DNA of 64,000 nt, taken from assembly GCA_963734685.1 (NCBI GenBank), contig CAVTIC010000007.1, positions 1,178,001-1,242,000 on the forward strand. The letters run 5' to 3'. This document shows, piece after piece, positions 17,001-26,860 of this stretch. The notes under the pieces were generated by a model. That model was not told the DNA's origin and ran no database searches. It saw only the letters and a list, made by a program, of their open reading frames with translations. The stretch's first letter is position 1. Each line of letters begins with the position of its first letter. Origin of the DNA: JAOUEA01 sp963734685 (GTDB taxonomy: Bacteria > Actinomycetota > UBA4738 > HRBIN12). The position numbers were made by a program, and so were the translations under genes.

Positions 17001-20000
17001 GTGCGCGAGGCACCCTTCTCCCCTGCCGTCCACGACTGGTTCGCGGCGTCGTTCGACGCCCCCACGGCCGCGCAGTCCAAGGGCTGGGAGGCGATCGCGA
17101 ACGGCGAGCATACGCTGGTGCTCGCGCCGACCGGCTCGGGGAAGACGCTCGCCGCGTTCCTGTGGGCCATCGATCGGCTCGCGACCGAGCCTCCCCCGGC
17201 CGATCCGAAGGCGCGCACCCGCGTCGTCTACATCTCGCCGCTGCGGGCGCTCGCGGTGGACGTCGAGAAGAACCTGCGTGCGCCGCTCGCAGGCATCCGG
17301 CACGCGGCGGAGCGGGGCCGCGCCTCCGGGCGCGCGGTCGATGGAGCCTCCGCGCTCGCGCACGAGCCGGTGGTCGGGGTGCGCACGGGCGACACGCCGG
17401 CGCGGGAACGCCGGCAGCTGCTCGCCCACCCCCCCGACATCCTGATCACGACCCCGGAGTCGCTCTACCTGATGCTGACATCGTCGGCGCGCGAGACGCT
17501 CCGGGGCGTCTCGACCGTGATCGTCGACGAGATCCATTCCCTCGCAGGCACGAAACGGGGAGCGCATCTCGCGCTCTCGCTCGAGCGGCTCGAGGCGCTC
17601 GCCGAGGGGCCGCCGCAACGCATCGGCTTGTCGGCCACGCAGCGTCCGCTCGAGACGATCGCGCGCTTCCTCGGGGGGCATGCCGACGACGGCTCGACCC
17701 GGCCCGTCTCGATCGTCGACGCCGGGCACCGCAAGCCGATGGAGCTCGAGGTCGTCGTGCCGGTCGAGGACATGGCTTCGCTCGGCCAGCCGATGGACCT
17801 GCCTGCGAGCGGTCCGGCGGACACCGGGCCTTCCCGAACGTCGATCTGGCCCGCGGTCCACCCACGGCTCCTCGAGCTGATCCGCGCCCACCGCTCGACG
17901 ATCGTCTTCGTGAACGGCCGCCGACTCGCCGAGCGCCTCGCGGCGCAGCTGAACGAGCTCGCCGAGGAAGACCTCGTGCGCACCCACCACGGATCGATCG
18001 CGCGCGAACAGCGGCTCGAGGTCGAGGACGCGCTGAAGTCGGGGCAGCTCCGGGCGATCGTCGCGACCAGCAGCCTCGAGCTCGGCATCGACATGGGCGC
18101 GGTCGACCTGGTCGTGCAGGTCGAGTCACCCGGCTCGGTCGCGAGCGGCCTGCAGCGCATCGGCCGGGCGGGGCACCAGGTCGGCGAGCCGAGCCGGGGG
18201 AAGATCTTCCCGAAGTTCCGAGGCGACCTCCTCGAGGCGAGCGTGGTCGCCGAGCGCATGCTCGTCGGTGCGATCGAGGAGACGCGCGTACCGCGCGATC
18301 CGCTCGACGTGCTCGCCCAGCAGCTCGTGGCGATGTGCGCGGTCGACGAGTGGCGGGTCGACGACCTGTACGCGTCGGTCCGCCGGGCGGCGAACTTCTC
18401 GGAGCTCTCGCACGACGTCTTCATCGCGGTGCTCGACCTGCTCGCGGGGCGCTACCCGAGCGACGGGTTCGCCGAGCTGCGCCCCCGGCTCGTGTGGGAC
18501 CGGCAGGCCGACCTCGTGCGGGCTCGCGACGGGGCGGGACGCCTGGCGATCACGAGCGGTGGCACGATCCCCGACCGCGGGCTGTTCGGCGTGTTCCTGG
18601 CCGACGGCACCCGTGTCGGCGAGCTCGACGAGGAGATGGTGTACGAGTCGCGACGGGGCGAGGTCTTCCTCCTCGGAGCGTCGAGCTGGCGCATCGACGA
18701 CATCACGAGGGACCGCGTCGTGGTCTCTCCCGCGCCGGGCGAGCCGGGCAAGATGCCGTTCTGGCACGGCGACAAGCCGGGGCGACCGATCGAGCTGGGG
18801 CGAGCGATCGGCGCGTTCACGCGTGAGCTGCGCGGGAAGCATCGCGACGCCGCGCTCGCCCGCCTGCGCGACGAGGTGGGCCTCGACGCGTGGGCCGCCG
18901 ACAACCTCGTCGCCTACCTGTCGGAGCAGAGCGACGCCACCGGTGCGGTGCCCGACGATCGCACGATCGTGGTCGAACGGTTCCGCGACGAGATCGGCGA
19001 CTGGCGGGTCTGCGTGCTCTCGCCCTTCGGCAACCGCGTCCACGCGCCGTGGGGCCTCGCGATCGAGGCCCGGCTCGAGGAACGGTTCGGCCCTGGCGTC
19101 CAGGTGCTCTGGGGCGACGACGGCATCGTGATCCGGCTCCCCGAGGCGATCGACCGCATCCCCCTCGAGGACCTGCTGTTCGAGCCCGAGCAGGTCGAGC
19201 GGGCGGTGGTCGAGGCCCTCCCCGGTACCGCGATGTTCGCGAGCGTCTTCCGCGAGGCGAGCGCCCGGGCACTGCTGCTGCCCCGGCAGCGGCCGGGCAA
19301 GCGCACGCCGCTGTGGCAGCAGCGCCAACGCAGCGCAGACCTGTTGGAGGAAGCCGCGAAGCATCCGACGTTCCCGATGCTGCTCGAGACCACGCGCGAG
19401 TGCCTGCGCGACGTCTTCGACGTGCCCGCGCTGAAGGAGGTCATGGGCGACCTGCGCGCCCGGCGCACGAAGCTGGTGGCGGTCGACACCGAGCGCGCCT
19501 CGCCGTTCGCGCAGTCGCTGTTGTTCCGGTGGATCGCCGTCTATATGTACGAGGGCGATGCGCCGCTCGCCGAGCGACGGGCGGCCGCCCTGGCGCTCGA
19601 TCGGGACCTGCTCCGCGAGCTGCTCGGATCCGAGGAGCTGCGCGACCTGCTCGACCCGCGCGCGATCGACGAGGTCGCCCTCGAGCTGCAACGGCTCGCG
19701 GAAGGACGGCGCGCGCGCGGCCCCGACGGGGTGCACGACCTGCTCCGCGATCTGGGCCCGCTCTCCTCCGAGGAGATCGACGCTCGCTCGGACGGCGACG
19801 GCGAGGGGTGGGGCGCATCGTTGCTCTCCGACGGGCGCGCGATGATGGTGCGGGTGGCCGGCGACCACCGCCTCGCAGCGGTCGACGATGCCGCACGGTT
19901 GCGCGACGCCCTGGGGGTCTCGCTGCCGAGGGGACTGCCGGCGGCCTTCACCGAGCCGGTCGCGCGGCCCCTGCACGACCTGGTGGCCCGATTCGCGCGC

Positions 20001-21467
20001 ACCCACACGCCGTTCGCGGACCACGAGGTGGCTGCCCGGCTCGGCGCCGCGCCCGAACGCATCGCGCCGGTGCTCGCCGACCTCGAGGCCGAGGGGCTGA
20101 TCTCGCGCGGCGGCTTCACACCGGGTGGCCTCGAGCACGAGTGGTGCGACACCGAGGTCCTTCGCCGGCTCCGCGCGCGATCGCTCGCCGCCCTGCGCAG
20201 GGAGGTGGAACCCGTCGACGCTGCGGCGCTCGGCCGATTCCTGCCTGCCTGGCAGGGCGCCGACCGGCCCAACGGCGCGTCCGACGCCCTCGTCGAGGCG
20301 ATCGCACACCTGCAGGGCGCCTCGCTCCCAGCGTCGATCCTCGAGTCCGACGTGCTGCCCGCGCGCGTGCTCGGCTACCGCCCCGCCGACCTCGATGCCC
20401 TGATCGCGAGCGGCGACCTCGTCTGGGTGGGCTCGGGCCCGCTCGGGGCCGACGACGGGCGGGTGACGGTGTGTTTCCGCGACCGGGCGCCGGCGCTGCT
20501 CGTCGGGCGGGTCGGAGACGGTGCGGCCGCAGCGTCTGCGGCGACCGGTGAGGGCGTGCGTCCCGAAGGCGATCTGCACGACGCGATCCGCGCGCACCTC
20601 GCGGCACGCGGAGCGTCGTTCTGGCCCGATCTCGTGCAGGCCGCCGGCACCGCCGACGAGCGGGTGCTGCTGAGGGCCCTCTGGGACCTGGTCTGGGCGG
20701 GCGAGGTCACGAACGACACCCTCGCCCCGTTGCGAGCGTTCGTTCGAGGGGGATCGGCGAAGGTGCGCGCGCGCCAGCCGGGCCGCCGGCCACGACCGGG
20801 CGGCCTTCGGCGCGGCGGTCCTCCCGCCGGCGCCGGACGATGGTCGCTCACCACGTCGCTCGTCGAGCCGTCCGCCTCACCTACCCACTCCGCCCACGCG
20901 AAGGCGGTCCAACTGCTCGACCGGCACGGGGTGGTCACCCGCGAGGCGGTGCTCGCCGAGGGCACGGCCGGGGGTTTCGCCGCCATCTACCCGGTGTTGA
21001 AGGCGATGGAGGAAGCCGGCACGGTCCGCCGCGGCTACTTCGTCGCCGGCCTCGGCGCCGCCCAGTTCGCGATGCCGGGAGCCGTCGACCGGCTCAGGGC
21101 GGCACGCGACGAGGGCGACCCGATCACCCTGGTGCTCGCCGCCGGAGACCCCGCGCAACCCTACGGCGCGGCACTGCCGTGGCCCGAAGGTGCCGGGCGC
21201 CCCGCCCGTGTCGCCGGCGCCTACGTGGTGCTCGCCGACGGCCGGCTCGTCGCGTTCCTCGAACGGGGCGCTCGCTCACTGACGACGTTCGCGACCCACG
21301 CCGATCTGTGGGCCGACGGCGTGGCGTCGCTCGTGAAGGACGGGCGTCTGCGACGTGTCGAGCTTCGCCGCATCGACGGGGCGCCGGCCGTCGAGTCGGT
21401 GCATGCCGAGCGGTTGCGAGAGGTTGGGTTCGCGGAAGGCTACCGTGGGCTCACGCTCCGCGGCTGA
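17001..21467 (+). CDS. lhr: Lhr-type ATP-dependent DNA helicase
   Basis: 1488 residues, the usual length of actinobacterial Lhr. Motif I is APTGSGKT (42-49), motif II DEIH (176-179), motif III LSATQ, and motif VI QRIGRAGHQVG. Behind the two RecA folds come the winged-helix and Lhr-specific domain and a large C-terminal region of several winged-helix-like units. Lhr unwinds 3'-tailed DNA and RNA:DNA hybrids and belongs to a repair regulon in mycobacteria. In many actinobacteria it is followed by a Nei-type DNA glycosylase; here only a relic of one follows. Confidence 0.95.
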   Translation: MREAPFSPAVHDWFAASFDAPTAAQSKGWEAIANGEHTLVLAPTGSGKTLAAFLWAIDRLATEPPPADPKARTRVVYISPLRALAVDVEKNLRAPLAGIRHAAERGRASGRAVDGASALAHEPVVGVRTGDTPARERRQLLAHPPDILITTPESLYLMLTSSARETLRGVSTVIVDEIHSLAGTKRGAHLALSLERLEALAEGPPQRIGLSATQRPLETIARFLGGHADDGSTRPVSIVDAGHRKPMELEVVVPVEDMASLGQPMDLPASGPADTGPSRTSIWPAVHPRLLELIRAHRSTIVFVNGRRLAERLAAQLNELAEEDLVRTHHGSIAREQRLEVEDALKSGQLRAIVATSSLELGIDMGAVDLVVQVESPGSVASGLQRIGRAGHQVGEPSRGKIFPKFRGDLLEASVVAERMLVGAIEETRVPRDPLDVLAQQLVAMCAVDEWRVDDLYASVRRAANFSELSHDVFIAVLDLLAGRYPSDGFAELRPRLVWDRQADLVRARDGAGRLAITSGGTIPDRGLFGVFLADGTRVGELDEEMVYESRRGEVFLLGASSWRIDDITRDRVVVSPAPGEPGKMPFWHGDKPGRPIELGRAIGAFTRELRGKHRDAALARLRDEVGLDAWAADNLVAYLSEQSDATGAVPDDRTIVVERFRDEIGDWRVCVLSPFGNRVHAPWGLAIEARLEERFGPGVQVLWGDDGIVIRLPEAIDRIPLEDLLFEPEQVERAVVEALPGTAMFASVFREASARALLLPRQRPGKRTPLWQQRQRSADLLEEAAKHPTFPMLLETTRECLRDVFDVPALKEVMGDLRARRTKLVAVDTERASPFAQSLLFRWIAVYMYEGDAPLAERRAAALALDRDLLRELLGSEELRDLLDPRAIDEVALELQRLAEGRRARGPDGVHDLLRDLGPLSSEEIDARSDGDGEGWGASLLSDGRAMMVRVAGDHRLAAVDDAARLRDALGVSLPRGLPAAFTEPVARPLHDLVARFARTHTPFADHEVAARLGAAPERIAPVLADLEAEGLISRGGFTPGGLEHEWCDTEVLRRLRARSLAALRREVEPVDAAALGRFLPAWQGADRPNGASDALVEAIAHLQGASLPASILESDVLPARVLGYRPADLDALIASGDLVWVGSGPLGADDGRVTVCFRDRAPALLVGRVGDGAAAASAATGEGVRPEGDLHDAIRAHLAARGASFWPDLVQAAGTADERVLLRALWDLVWAGEVTNDTLAPLRAFVRGGSAKVRARQPGRRPRPGGLRRGGPPAGAGRWSLTTSLVEPSASPTHSAHAKAVQLLDRHGVVTREAVLAEGTAGGFAAIYPVLKAMEEAGTVRRGYFVAGLGAAQFAMPGAVDRLRAARDEGDPITLVLAAGDPAQPYGAALPWPEGAGRPARVAGAYVVLADGRLVAFLERGARSLTTFATHADLWADGVASLVKDGRLRRVELRRIDGAPAVESVHAERLREVGFAEGYRGLTLRG

Positions 21468-21469
21468 GG

Positions 21470-21631
21470 CGGGACGGCGACAAGCTGGCGGCGGGAGGCG
21501 AGCGGGTTGACGACGTCGAGGCCCGTGGCAAGCACCTGCTGCTCCGGTGCTCGGGCGGATTCACGGTGCACACGCACATGCGCATGTCCGGGTCGTGGCA
21601 CGTGTACCGGCCGGGCCTGCCAGACTTGATC
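21470..21631 (+). pseudogene. Relic of Nei2/Fpg-type DNA glycosylase
   Basis: A 54-codon stretch beginning directly after the lhr stop reads DDVEARGKHLLLRCSGGF then TVHTHMRMSGSWHVYRPG, the core of the N-terminal domain of endonuclease VIII-like glycosylases. The catalytic N terminus (Pro-Glu-Gly) and the H2TH and zinc-finger domains are missing. The frame then runs out of homology exactly where the gamma-glutamyltransferase gene begins. It appears to be a deletion remnant of the gene normally paired with lhr. Confidence 0.75.
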
Positions 21632-21632
21632 C

Positions 21633-23210
21633 ATGGACCTCGGAGCTTCCGGGCGCACGTGGGCGGTCGCCACGCCACACACGCTCGCAACCGAGGCTGC
21701 CGTCATCGCCTTCGAGCGGGGCGGGAACGCGGTCGACGCAGCGTTGGCCGCTGCCACGACCCTGGCCGTCGTGTATCCGCACATGTGCGGGGTGGGTGGC
21801 GACCTGTTCGCACTCGTGCAGCACCCCGCCGGCGACGTCACCGCGATCAACGCGAGCGGGCGGGCTCCCGCGGAGGCCGACCCGGCGGCGGCCGCCGCAG
21901 GGGGCGGAGGCAGCATGCCGGAGCACGGCCCGCTCTCCGTCACCGTGCCCGGCGCGGTGAGCGGCTGGCACGCGCTGCACGCTCAGGGCGCCAACCTTCC
22001 GTGGGCCGACGCCTTCATCGCGGCGATCGCGTACGCATATGGCGGAACGAACGTCGCGCGTTCGCTCGCCGAGACGCTCGCCGAGGACGCCGACCGACTC
22101 GTCGACGACACCGGCATGGCCGAGGTGTTCTTCACGGACGGACGGCCGGCCGCCCTGCACGAGCCGGTGCGGCAGCCCGCTCTCGGCGCGACGTTGCAGA
22201 CGATCGCCGAGGGCGGCCCGTCCGCCTGGTACGGCGGCGAGGTGGGCGCGCGATACGCCGACGGGCTCCGTGCCCTCGGCGTGCCGATCGACCTCGCCGA
22301 CATGGCCGGCCACCGTGCCGATCTCGGCACGCCGCTTCGAGCCCGATTCCGAGACGTCGACGTGCTCGTCCACCCGCCGAACTCCCAAGGCTTCGTGCTG
22401 CTCGAGGCGCTGCGGCTCGTCGAGCGGCTCAGCATCGATCCCGACCCGCTGGGAGCCGACGCGGGCGTGCTGGCCCACGTGCTCCGTGCCGCCGCGCGCG
22501 ACCGCGACCTGCACCTCGCCGATCCCGACACGATGCGGCTGCACCCTTCGACCCTGCTCGACGACGGACATCTCGGAGCGATCGCCGATACGGTCCGTGA
22601 GGGTGTGCCTGGGGGCCCGGAGGATGCGTTCCACCGCTCCGGCGACACGGTCGCGCTCGTGACGGCCGACGCGCAGGGTCGGGGCGTCTCGCTGATCCAG
22701 AGCCTCTTCGACGGGTTCGGCGCCGGGCTGCTCGAGCCGGCCACCGGCGTCGTCGCGCAGAACCGAGGGGCCTGCTTCACCCTCGAGCCCGGCCACCCGA
22801 ACGTGCTCGCCGGCGGGAAGCGGCCCGCCCACACCCTCATGCCCGTCGTGGTGCAGCGTGCGGGGCGACTCGAGGCTCTCGCCGGCACGATGGGCGGATA
22901 CGCGCAACCCCAGATCAACGCGATGGTGCTGGTCCGCGCGATCGACCTCGCGATGAGCCCGGCCGACGCGGTGGCCGCACCGCGCTGGCTCGTGGGGGGC
23001 ATGTCGCAGGCCTCGGGCGCACCCGACGTCGTGGCGGAGGCCGACGTGGCCACCGACGTGCTCGACCGACTGAAGACCGCCGGCTACGGCGTCGATACGG
23101 TCGGTGAACGAGACGGGTCCGTGGGCCATGCGCATCTGATCCGGGCGCGACCCGACGGATTCGACGCGGGCAGCGATCCCCGCGCCGACGGCGGCGCGGC
23201 AGCCTCGTGA
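21633..23210 (+). CDS. Gamma-glutamyltransferase family protein (Ntn hydrolase)
   Basis: 525 residues from an ATG at 21633 with no ribosome site. The N-terminal part has GGNAVDAALAAATTLAVVYP and CGVGGDLFALV, both family hallmarks. The autoprocessing site that frees the nucleophile fits GDT-V, with Thr339. Downstream GKRPAHTLMPVVV and GTMGGYAQPQ match the small subunit. No signal peptide is visible, so it is probably cytoplasmic, like the YwrD-type branch. Gamma-glutamyl substrates such as glutathione are likely but not proven. Its start abuts the nei2 relic. Confidence 0.9.
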   Translation: MDLGASGRTWAVATPHTLATEAAVIAFERGGNAVDAALAAATTLAVVYPHMCGVGGDLFALVQHPAGDVTAINASGRAPAEADPAAAAAGGGGSMPEHGPLSVTVPGAVSGWHALHAQGANLPWADAFIAAIAYAYGGTNVARSLAETLAEDADRLVDDTGMAEVFFTDGRPAALHEPVRQPALGATLQTIAEGGPSAWYGGEVGARYADGLRALGVPIDLADMAGHRADLGTPLRARFRDVDVLVHPPNSQGFVLLEALRLVERLSIDPDPLGADAGVLAHVLRAAARDRDLHLADPDTMRLHPSTLLDDGHLGAIADTVREGVPGGPEDAFHRSGDTVALVTADAQGRGVSLIQSLFDGFGAGLLEPATGVVAQNRGACFTLEPGHPNVLAGGKRPAHTLMPVVVQRAGRLEALAGTMGGYAQPQINAMVLVRAIDLAMSPADAVAAPRWLVGGMSQASGAPDVVAEADVATDVLDRLKTAGYGVDTVGERDGSVGHAHLIRARPDGFDAGSDPRADGGAAAS

Positions 23211-23252
23211 CGGGGCAGCCTCCGGACCCGCGCGACGAAGAAGGACGAACGT

Positions 23253-25205
23253 GTGACGACGCCCGATGACGACGACGACCTCGCGGCCCTGATGCGCGAC
23301 CTGGACCTCGTGGCGTGGGAGGCCGACGGTCGATCGATGGCACTGCGGTTCGTGAGCGGGGCGGCGGAACGGCTCACCGGATGGCCGGCATCGTCGTGGA
23401 TCGCCGAGCCGGGAGCGTTCCTCGAGCGGGTGCACCCCGACGACCGCACCGAGGTGTCGGCGGCGTTCCTCGCGGCGAGGGAGGGAACGGCGCTCGACGT
23501 CGAACACCGTCTCACGACCTCGAGCGGCGTGGCACGATGGTTCCGAACGCGCGGTCGACTCGTCGAGGGCACGCACGGGCCGGTGGTTCGCGGCACGATG
23601 GTGGACGTCACCGCTGACCGGAAGGCGGACGAGGCCCGTCGGGAGGACGACCGACGGTTCCAGCGCGTCGTCGAACGCCTGCCCGCGATCGTGTACCTGG
23701 AATCGGCGGAGCCGTCGGCGGCGGACGACGCCGGTGCGCCCTCGGTTCCCGGCGAGCCCGGCTCGTTGCTCTACGTGAGCCCGCAGATCGCCGAGACCCT
23801 CGGCTTCTCTCCCGAGGAGTGGATCGCGGACCCGACTTCGTGGGCACGCCAGTTCCATCCCGACGACCGGGCGAGGGTGCGGGCTGAGTACGAGCGGGTC
23901 GCCGACGGCGAGGCCCCGTTCGTGGCCGACTATCGGATGTTCGCGCGCGACGGCCGCGTCGTCTGGTTCCACGACGAGGCGGTGTTGATCCGGGGGGACG
24001 ACGGTTCCCCGCTGTTCTGGCAGGGGATCATGACCGACATCACCGCACGCCGCCGGGACCGAGAGCGCGTCCTCGAGGCCGAGACCCGGTACCGGACGCT
24101 CGTGGAGCAACTTCCCGCGATCGTCTACTCGGAGAACGTGAACGACGACGGCCTGCAGGTCGTCTACATCAACTCGCGGGTGATCGACGTGCTCGGCATC
24201 ACGCCGGAGGAGTGGATCGCCGACCCATCGGTGTGGCATCGATCGCTCCACCCCGACGACGTCGACCGCGTGCTGGCCGAGAACCAGCGCACCGAGATGA
24301 CCGGCGATCCGTTCGAGATCGAGTACCGCATGATCGCTCGCGACGGGCGCGTCGTCTGGTTCCACGACATCGCCACGCTGGTGCGTGACGCCGACGGCGA
24401 ACCCGCCTTCTGGCAAGGCGTCATGACCGACATCACGCCGAGGAAGCTTGCCGAGCAGCGCATGACCGAGGCCGAGGGCGCCGCCGACCGGCTCCGGGAG
24501 GCCGACGAGATCAAGAACACCTTCCTGCGGGCCGTCTCCCACGACCTGCGGGCTCCGCTCGCCGCGATCCTCGGGCTCGCGAGCACGCTCGAGCGCGAGG
24601 ACATCGTGTTGCCCGACGAGGAAGCGCGGGACCTCGCGGCACGGATCGCCGCGAACGCGTGGAGGCTCGACCGCATCGTCACCGACCTACTCGACCTCGA
24701 CCGCCTGGAGCGTGGCGCGCTCATCGCCTCGCTGGCGCCCCTCGACGTGGGCGCCACCGTCCGTGAGCTGGTCGCGGGGTCCGAGGCCGTCGCCGGCCGC
24801 CGGCTCGACCTCGACACCGCGCCCCTCACGATCCCCGCGGACGCGGTGATGGTCGAGCGCATCGTCGACAACCTGCTACGGAACGCCGTCCGCCACACGC
24901 CCGGAGATTCACGGATCTGGGTGCGCGTCGAGCGCATGGACGACGGTGCCCTTCTCGTGGTCGAGGACGATGGTCCGGGCGTGCCGCCCGGCGATCGCGA
25001 TCGGGTCTTCGAGCCGTTCCGGCAGGGGGAGGGTCGCTCACCCGACCACGGGGTGGGCGTCGGGCTGGCCGTCGTGGCGCGGTTCGCCGCCCTGCACGGC
25101 GGCCGCGCCTGGGTCGAAGACCGGCGCGGTGGCGGCGCATCGTTCCGGGTGTTCCTCTCGGGTTCGGCCGACGTCAGTCAGCCTGCCGCCGAAGCTCTGC
25201 GGTGA
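23253..25205 (+). CDS. Triple-PAS sensor histidine kinase
   Basis: 650 residues from a GTG after GAAGGACG. Three PAS/PAC units lie at about 10-125, 130-265 and 275-405; the last two are near-copies sharing SPEEWIADP or TPEEWIADP and FHPDD/LHPDD. The dimerisation domain has AVSHDLRAPL with phospho-acceptor His430. The ATPase domain shows N box NLLRNAVRHTP, G1 VEDDGPGVPPGD and G2 GVGVGLAVVARF. There is no membrane segment, so it senses a cytoplasmic signal. No response regulator is adjacent, making it an orphan kinase. Confidence 0.93.
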   Translation: MTTPDDDDDLAALMRDLDLVAWEADGRSMALRFVSGAAERLTGWPASSWIAEPGAFLERVHPDDRTEVSAAFLAAREGTALDVEHRLTTSSGVARWFRTRGRLVEGTHGPVVRGTMVDVTADRKADEARREDDRRFQRVVERLPAIVYLESAEPSAADDAGAPSVPGEPGSLLYVSPQIAETLGFSPEEWIADPTSWARQFHPDDRARVRAEYERVADGEAPFVADYRMFARDGRVVWFHDEAVLIRGDDGSPLFWQGIMTDITARRRDRERVLEAETRYRTLVEQLPAIVYSENVNDDGLQVVYINSRVIDVLGITPEEWIADPSVWHRSLHPDDVDRVLAENQRTEMTGDPFEIEYRMIARDGRVVWFHDIATLVRDADGEPAFWQGVMTDITPRKLAEQRMTEAEGAADRLREADEIKNTFLRAVSHDLRAPLAAILGLASTLEREDIVLPDEEARDLAARIAANAWRLDRIVTDLLDLDRLERGALIASLAPLDVGATVRELVAGSEAVAGRRLDLDTAPLTIPADAVMVERIVDNLLRNAVRHTPGDSRIWVRVERMDDGALLVVEDDGPGVPPGDRDRVFEPFRQGEGRSPDHGVGVGLAVVARFAALHGGRAWVEDRRGGGASFRVFLSGSADVSQPAAEALR

Positions 25206-25650
25206 GGTGGCGGGTCATCGGCGTGTCGTCGGTGGCCATGTCGATCTCGTACCGGAGCACATCGCCCTCCACCCGATATCGGCGCACCAACCCGCGCACC
25301 GCCATACCGGTGGAGGTGCGCCCCACCTCACCCGTCGCGAGCCTGAGCGTCGTCCCGTCGAGCACCCCCTCGGCGATCTCGGTCAGCCCGAGCGGATGCG
25401 CCAGCGCGAGCTCCACGTCGGCGGGCGCAGCCCCGGGCCGCAGGAAGCCCCGCTCGAAGTGCAGCGGTGTGCCGTCCGAGGAGAGCCAGCCGCGCTGGGA
25501 GTAGAGCAGGTACGGCTCCCCCACCTGCTCGAACGTCATCTCCTCGCCGTAGTCGAAGGCGTCGATCGTGGGGAACTCCCCGTGGCCCTCACCGCGCCAC
25601 GTGCCGAGCAGGAAGGCGAGCGGTCCGAGCTCGGGAGGCGGGTGGAGCAT
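25174..25650 (-). CDS. Nitrobindin-type heme-binding protein
   Basis: 158 residues, the usual family length. GTWRGEGHG near residue 18 is the nitrobindin signature (G-x-W-x-G-x-G) of this ten-stranded beta barrel. Nitrobindins bind ferric heme and isomerise peroxynitrite to nitrate. The heme-ligating His in the family lies near the C terminus; MTRHLTAEL here is a fit. The 3' end overlaps the end of the convergent histidine kinase gene by 32 bases. The start overlaps the stop of the upstream small gene (TGATG), so they are coupled. Confidence 0.85.
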   Translation of the reverse strand: MLHPPPELGPLAFLLGTWRGEGHGEFPTIDAFDYGEEMTFEQVGEPYLLYSQRGWLSSDGTPLHFERGFLRPGAAPADVELALAHPLGLTEIAEGVLDGTTLRLATGEVGRTSTGMAVRGLVRRYRVEGDVLRYEIDMATDDTPMTRHLTAELRRQAD

Positions 25651-25847
25651 CAGTCGCGTGGTGGACCGGCCTCGCCTCGGGTGTGGGCGGCGGGCACGAT
25701 CGTGACCAGGGCTCCGTCGATACGAGCGTGGACCCGGGCGACCACGCGCTCCAGCCCGTCGACCCGGTCGGCGAGCGCGTGGTCACGCACCTTCGCCTGC
25801 AGCTCGAGCGTCACGTGCTGTGACCGGCGCTGATCGGTCGTGGTCAC
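25650..25847 (-). CDS. Small conserved hypothetical protein coupled to nitrobindin
   Basis: 65 residues from a GTG just after GGGAGGGGAC. The body is a short helix-strand protein (VTLELQAKVRDHALADRVDG). No motif is recognised. The stop overlaps the nitrobindin start, giving a two-gene operon. Confidence 0.6.
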   Translation of the reverse strand: MTTTDQRRSQHVTLELQAKVRDHALADRVDGLERVVARVHARIDGALVTIVPAAHTRGEAGPPRD

Positions 25848-25912
25848 GTCCCCTCCCGGAACACGATGCCTCACAGCGATGCTATCCCCACGGGCCGTCC
25901 AGCTCAACTTGC

Positions 25913-25918
25913 TACCGT
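25913..25918 (+). promoter_or_regulatory. -10 box of leaderless MOSC gene
   Basis: TACCGT nine bases before the ATG at 25928. Confidence 0.5.
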
Positions 25919-25927
25919 GTGCCGACG

Positions 25928-26695
25928 ATGCGCCTGCTCGCCCGGATCAACGTCACCCCCGTGAAGGGCACGGCGCTACAACACCCCGAGACCGTGACGG
26001 TGACGCCGGCCGGCATCGAGAACGATCGCCGCTTCTACCTGGTCGACGACCGAGGCGAGCTGTACAGCGGGAGCACGTTCGGTCCGCTGGTGCGCATCAG
26101 CTCGTCATACGATCCGTCAGAGGAGCGCCTGAGCCTGCGGTTCCCCGACGGCACCGAGGTCACCGGGCCCGCCGACGCGCTCGGCGAGGCCGCGACCACG
26201 AACTTCTACGGACGCCGGGTCGCGGCCCGCGCCGTCGAGGGGCCGTTCCGTGACGCCGTCGCCGCCTACTGCGGCGCCGACGTGCGTCTGCTGCGCTGCG
26301 ACGAGGGCGACGGCGGCATCGACGTCGAGCCACTCACGCTCGTGTCCGATGCATCGGTTCGGGACCTCGCCGAACGAGGGCGCCGCGGCGACGACCTGGA
26401 TCCTCGCAGGTTCCGCATCAACCTCGAGCTCGAGGCGTGCGACCCCTACGACGAGGACTCCTGGGCGGGCAGGGCCGTGCGGGTCGGCGAGGTCACGCTC
26501 CGCGTCGGTGGCCAGATCCCGAGGTGCGTTGTCACCACGCAGGATCCGGAGACGGGGCTCAAGGACTGGGACACCCTGACCCAGATCGCGAAGTACCGCC
26601 CGCGCATCCCCGGCAGCGGTCTGCCGTTCGGCGTCTACGCGGGGGTCGAGACACCGGGCATCCTCCGTGTCGGCGACCGGGTCGAGCCCCTCTGA
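25928..26695 (+). CDS. MOSC-domain protein (MOSC_N plus MOSC)
   Basis: 255 residues. The N-terminal beta-barrel domain opens with RINVTPVKGTALQHPE; the MOSC domain follows with RFRINLELE and the sulfur-carrier Cys in GQIPRCVVTTQDPETGLKD. MOSC proteins receive sulfur on this Cys and deliver it to molybdenum cofactor or act in mARC-type reductases. No ferredoxin or reductase domain is fused. It stands alone, divergent from the nitrobindin operon. Confidence 0.9.
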   Translation: MRLLARINVTPVKGTALQHPETVTVTPAGIENDRRFYLVDDRGELYSGSTFGPLVRISSSYDPSEERLSLRFPDGTEVTGPADALGEAATTNFYGRRVAARAVEGPFRDAVAAYCGADVRLLRCDEGDGGIDVEPLTLVSDASVRDLAERGRRGDDLDPRRFRINLELEACDPYDEDSWAGRAVRVGEVTLRVGGQIPRCVVTTQDPETGLKDWDTLTQIAKYRPRIPGSGLPFGVYAGVETPGILRVGDRVEPL

Positions 26696-26860
26696 CAAAG
26701 GTTCCCTTCCAAGGCATAACGGGATCCCCATCGAGACTCCTCCGCCGATGCCCGACCTCGGCTCTCAAGGTCGGCGTGGAGCCGGCCGATGCCCCAGCGA
26801 ACGGCCACGCCGGACCACGGGCGTGCACGAAGTTCGCGTCGAGCGAGGAGGAACGATCGC

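Noticed and set aside
18126..20597. 823-codon minus-strand open frame inside lhr
   Set aside because: High GC creates long antisense frames; helicase motifs are on the + strand and the antisense protein is low-complexity Arg/Gly/Glu.
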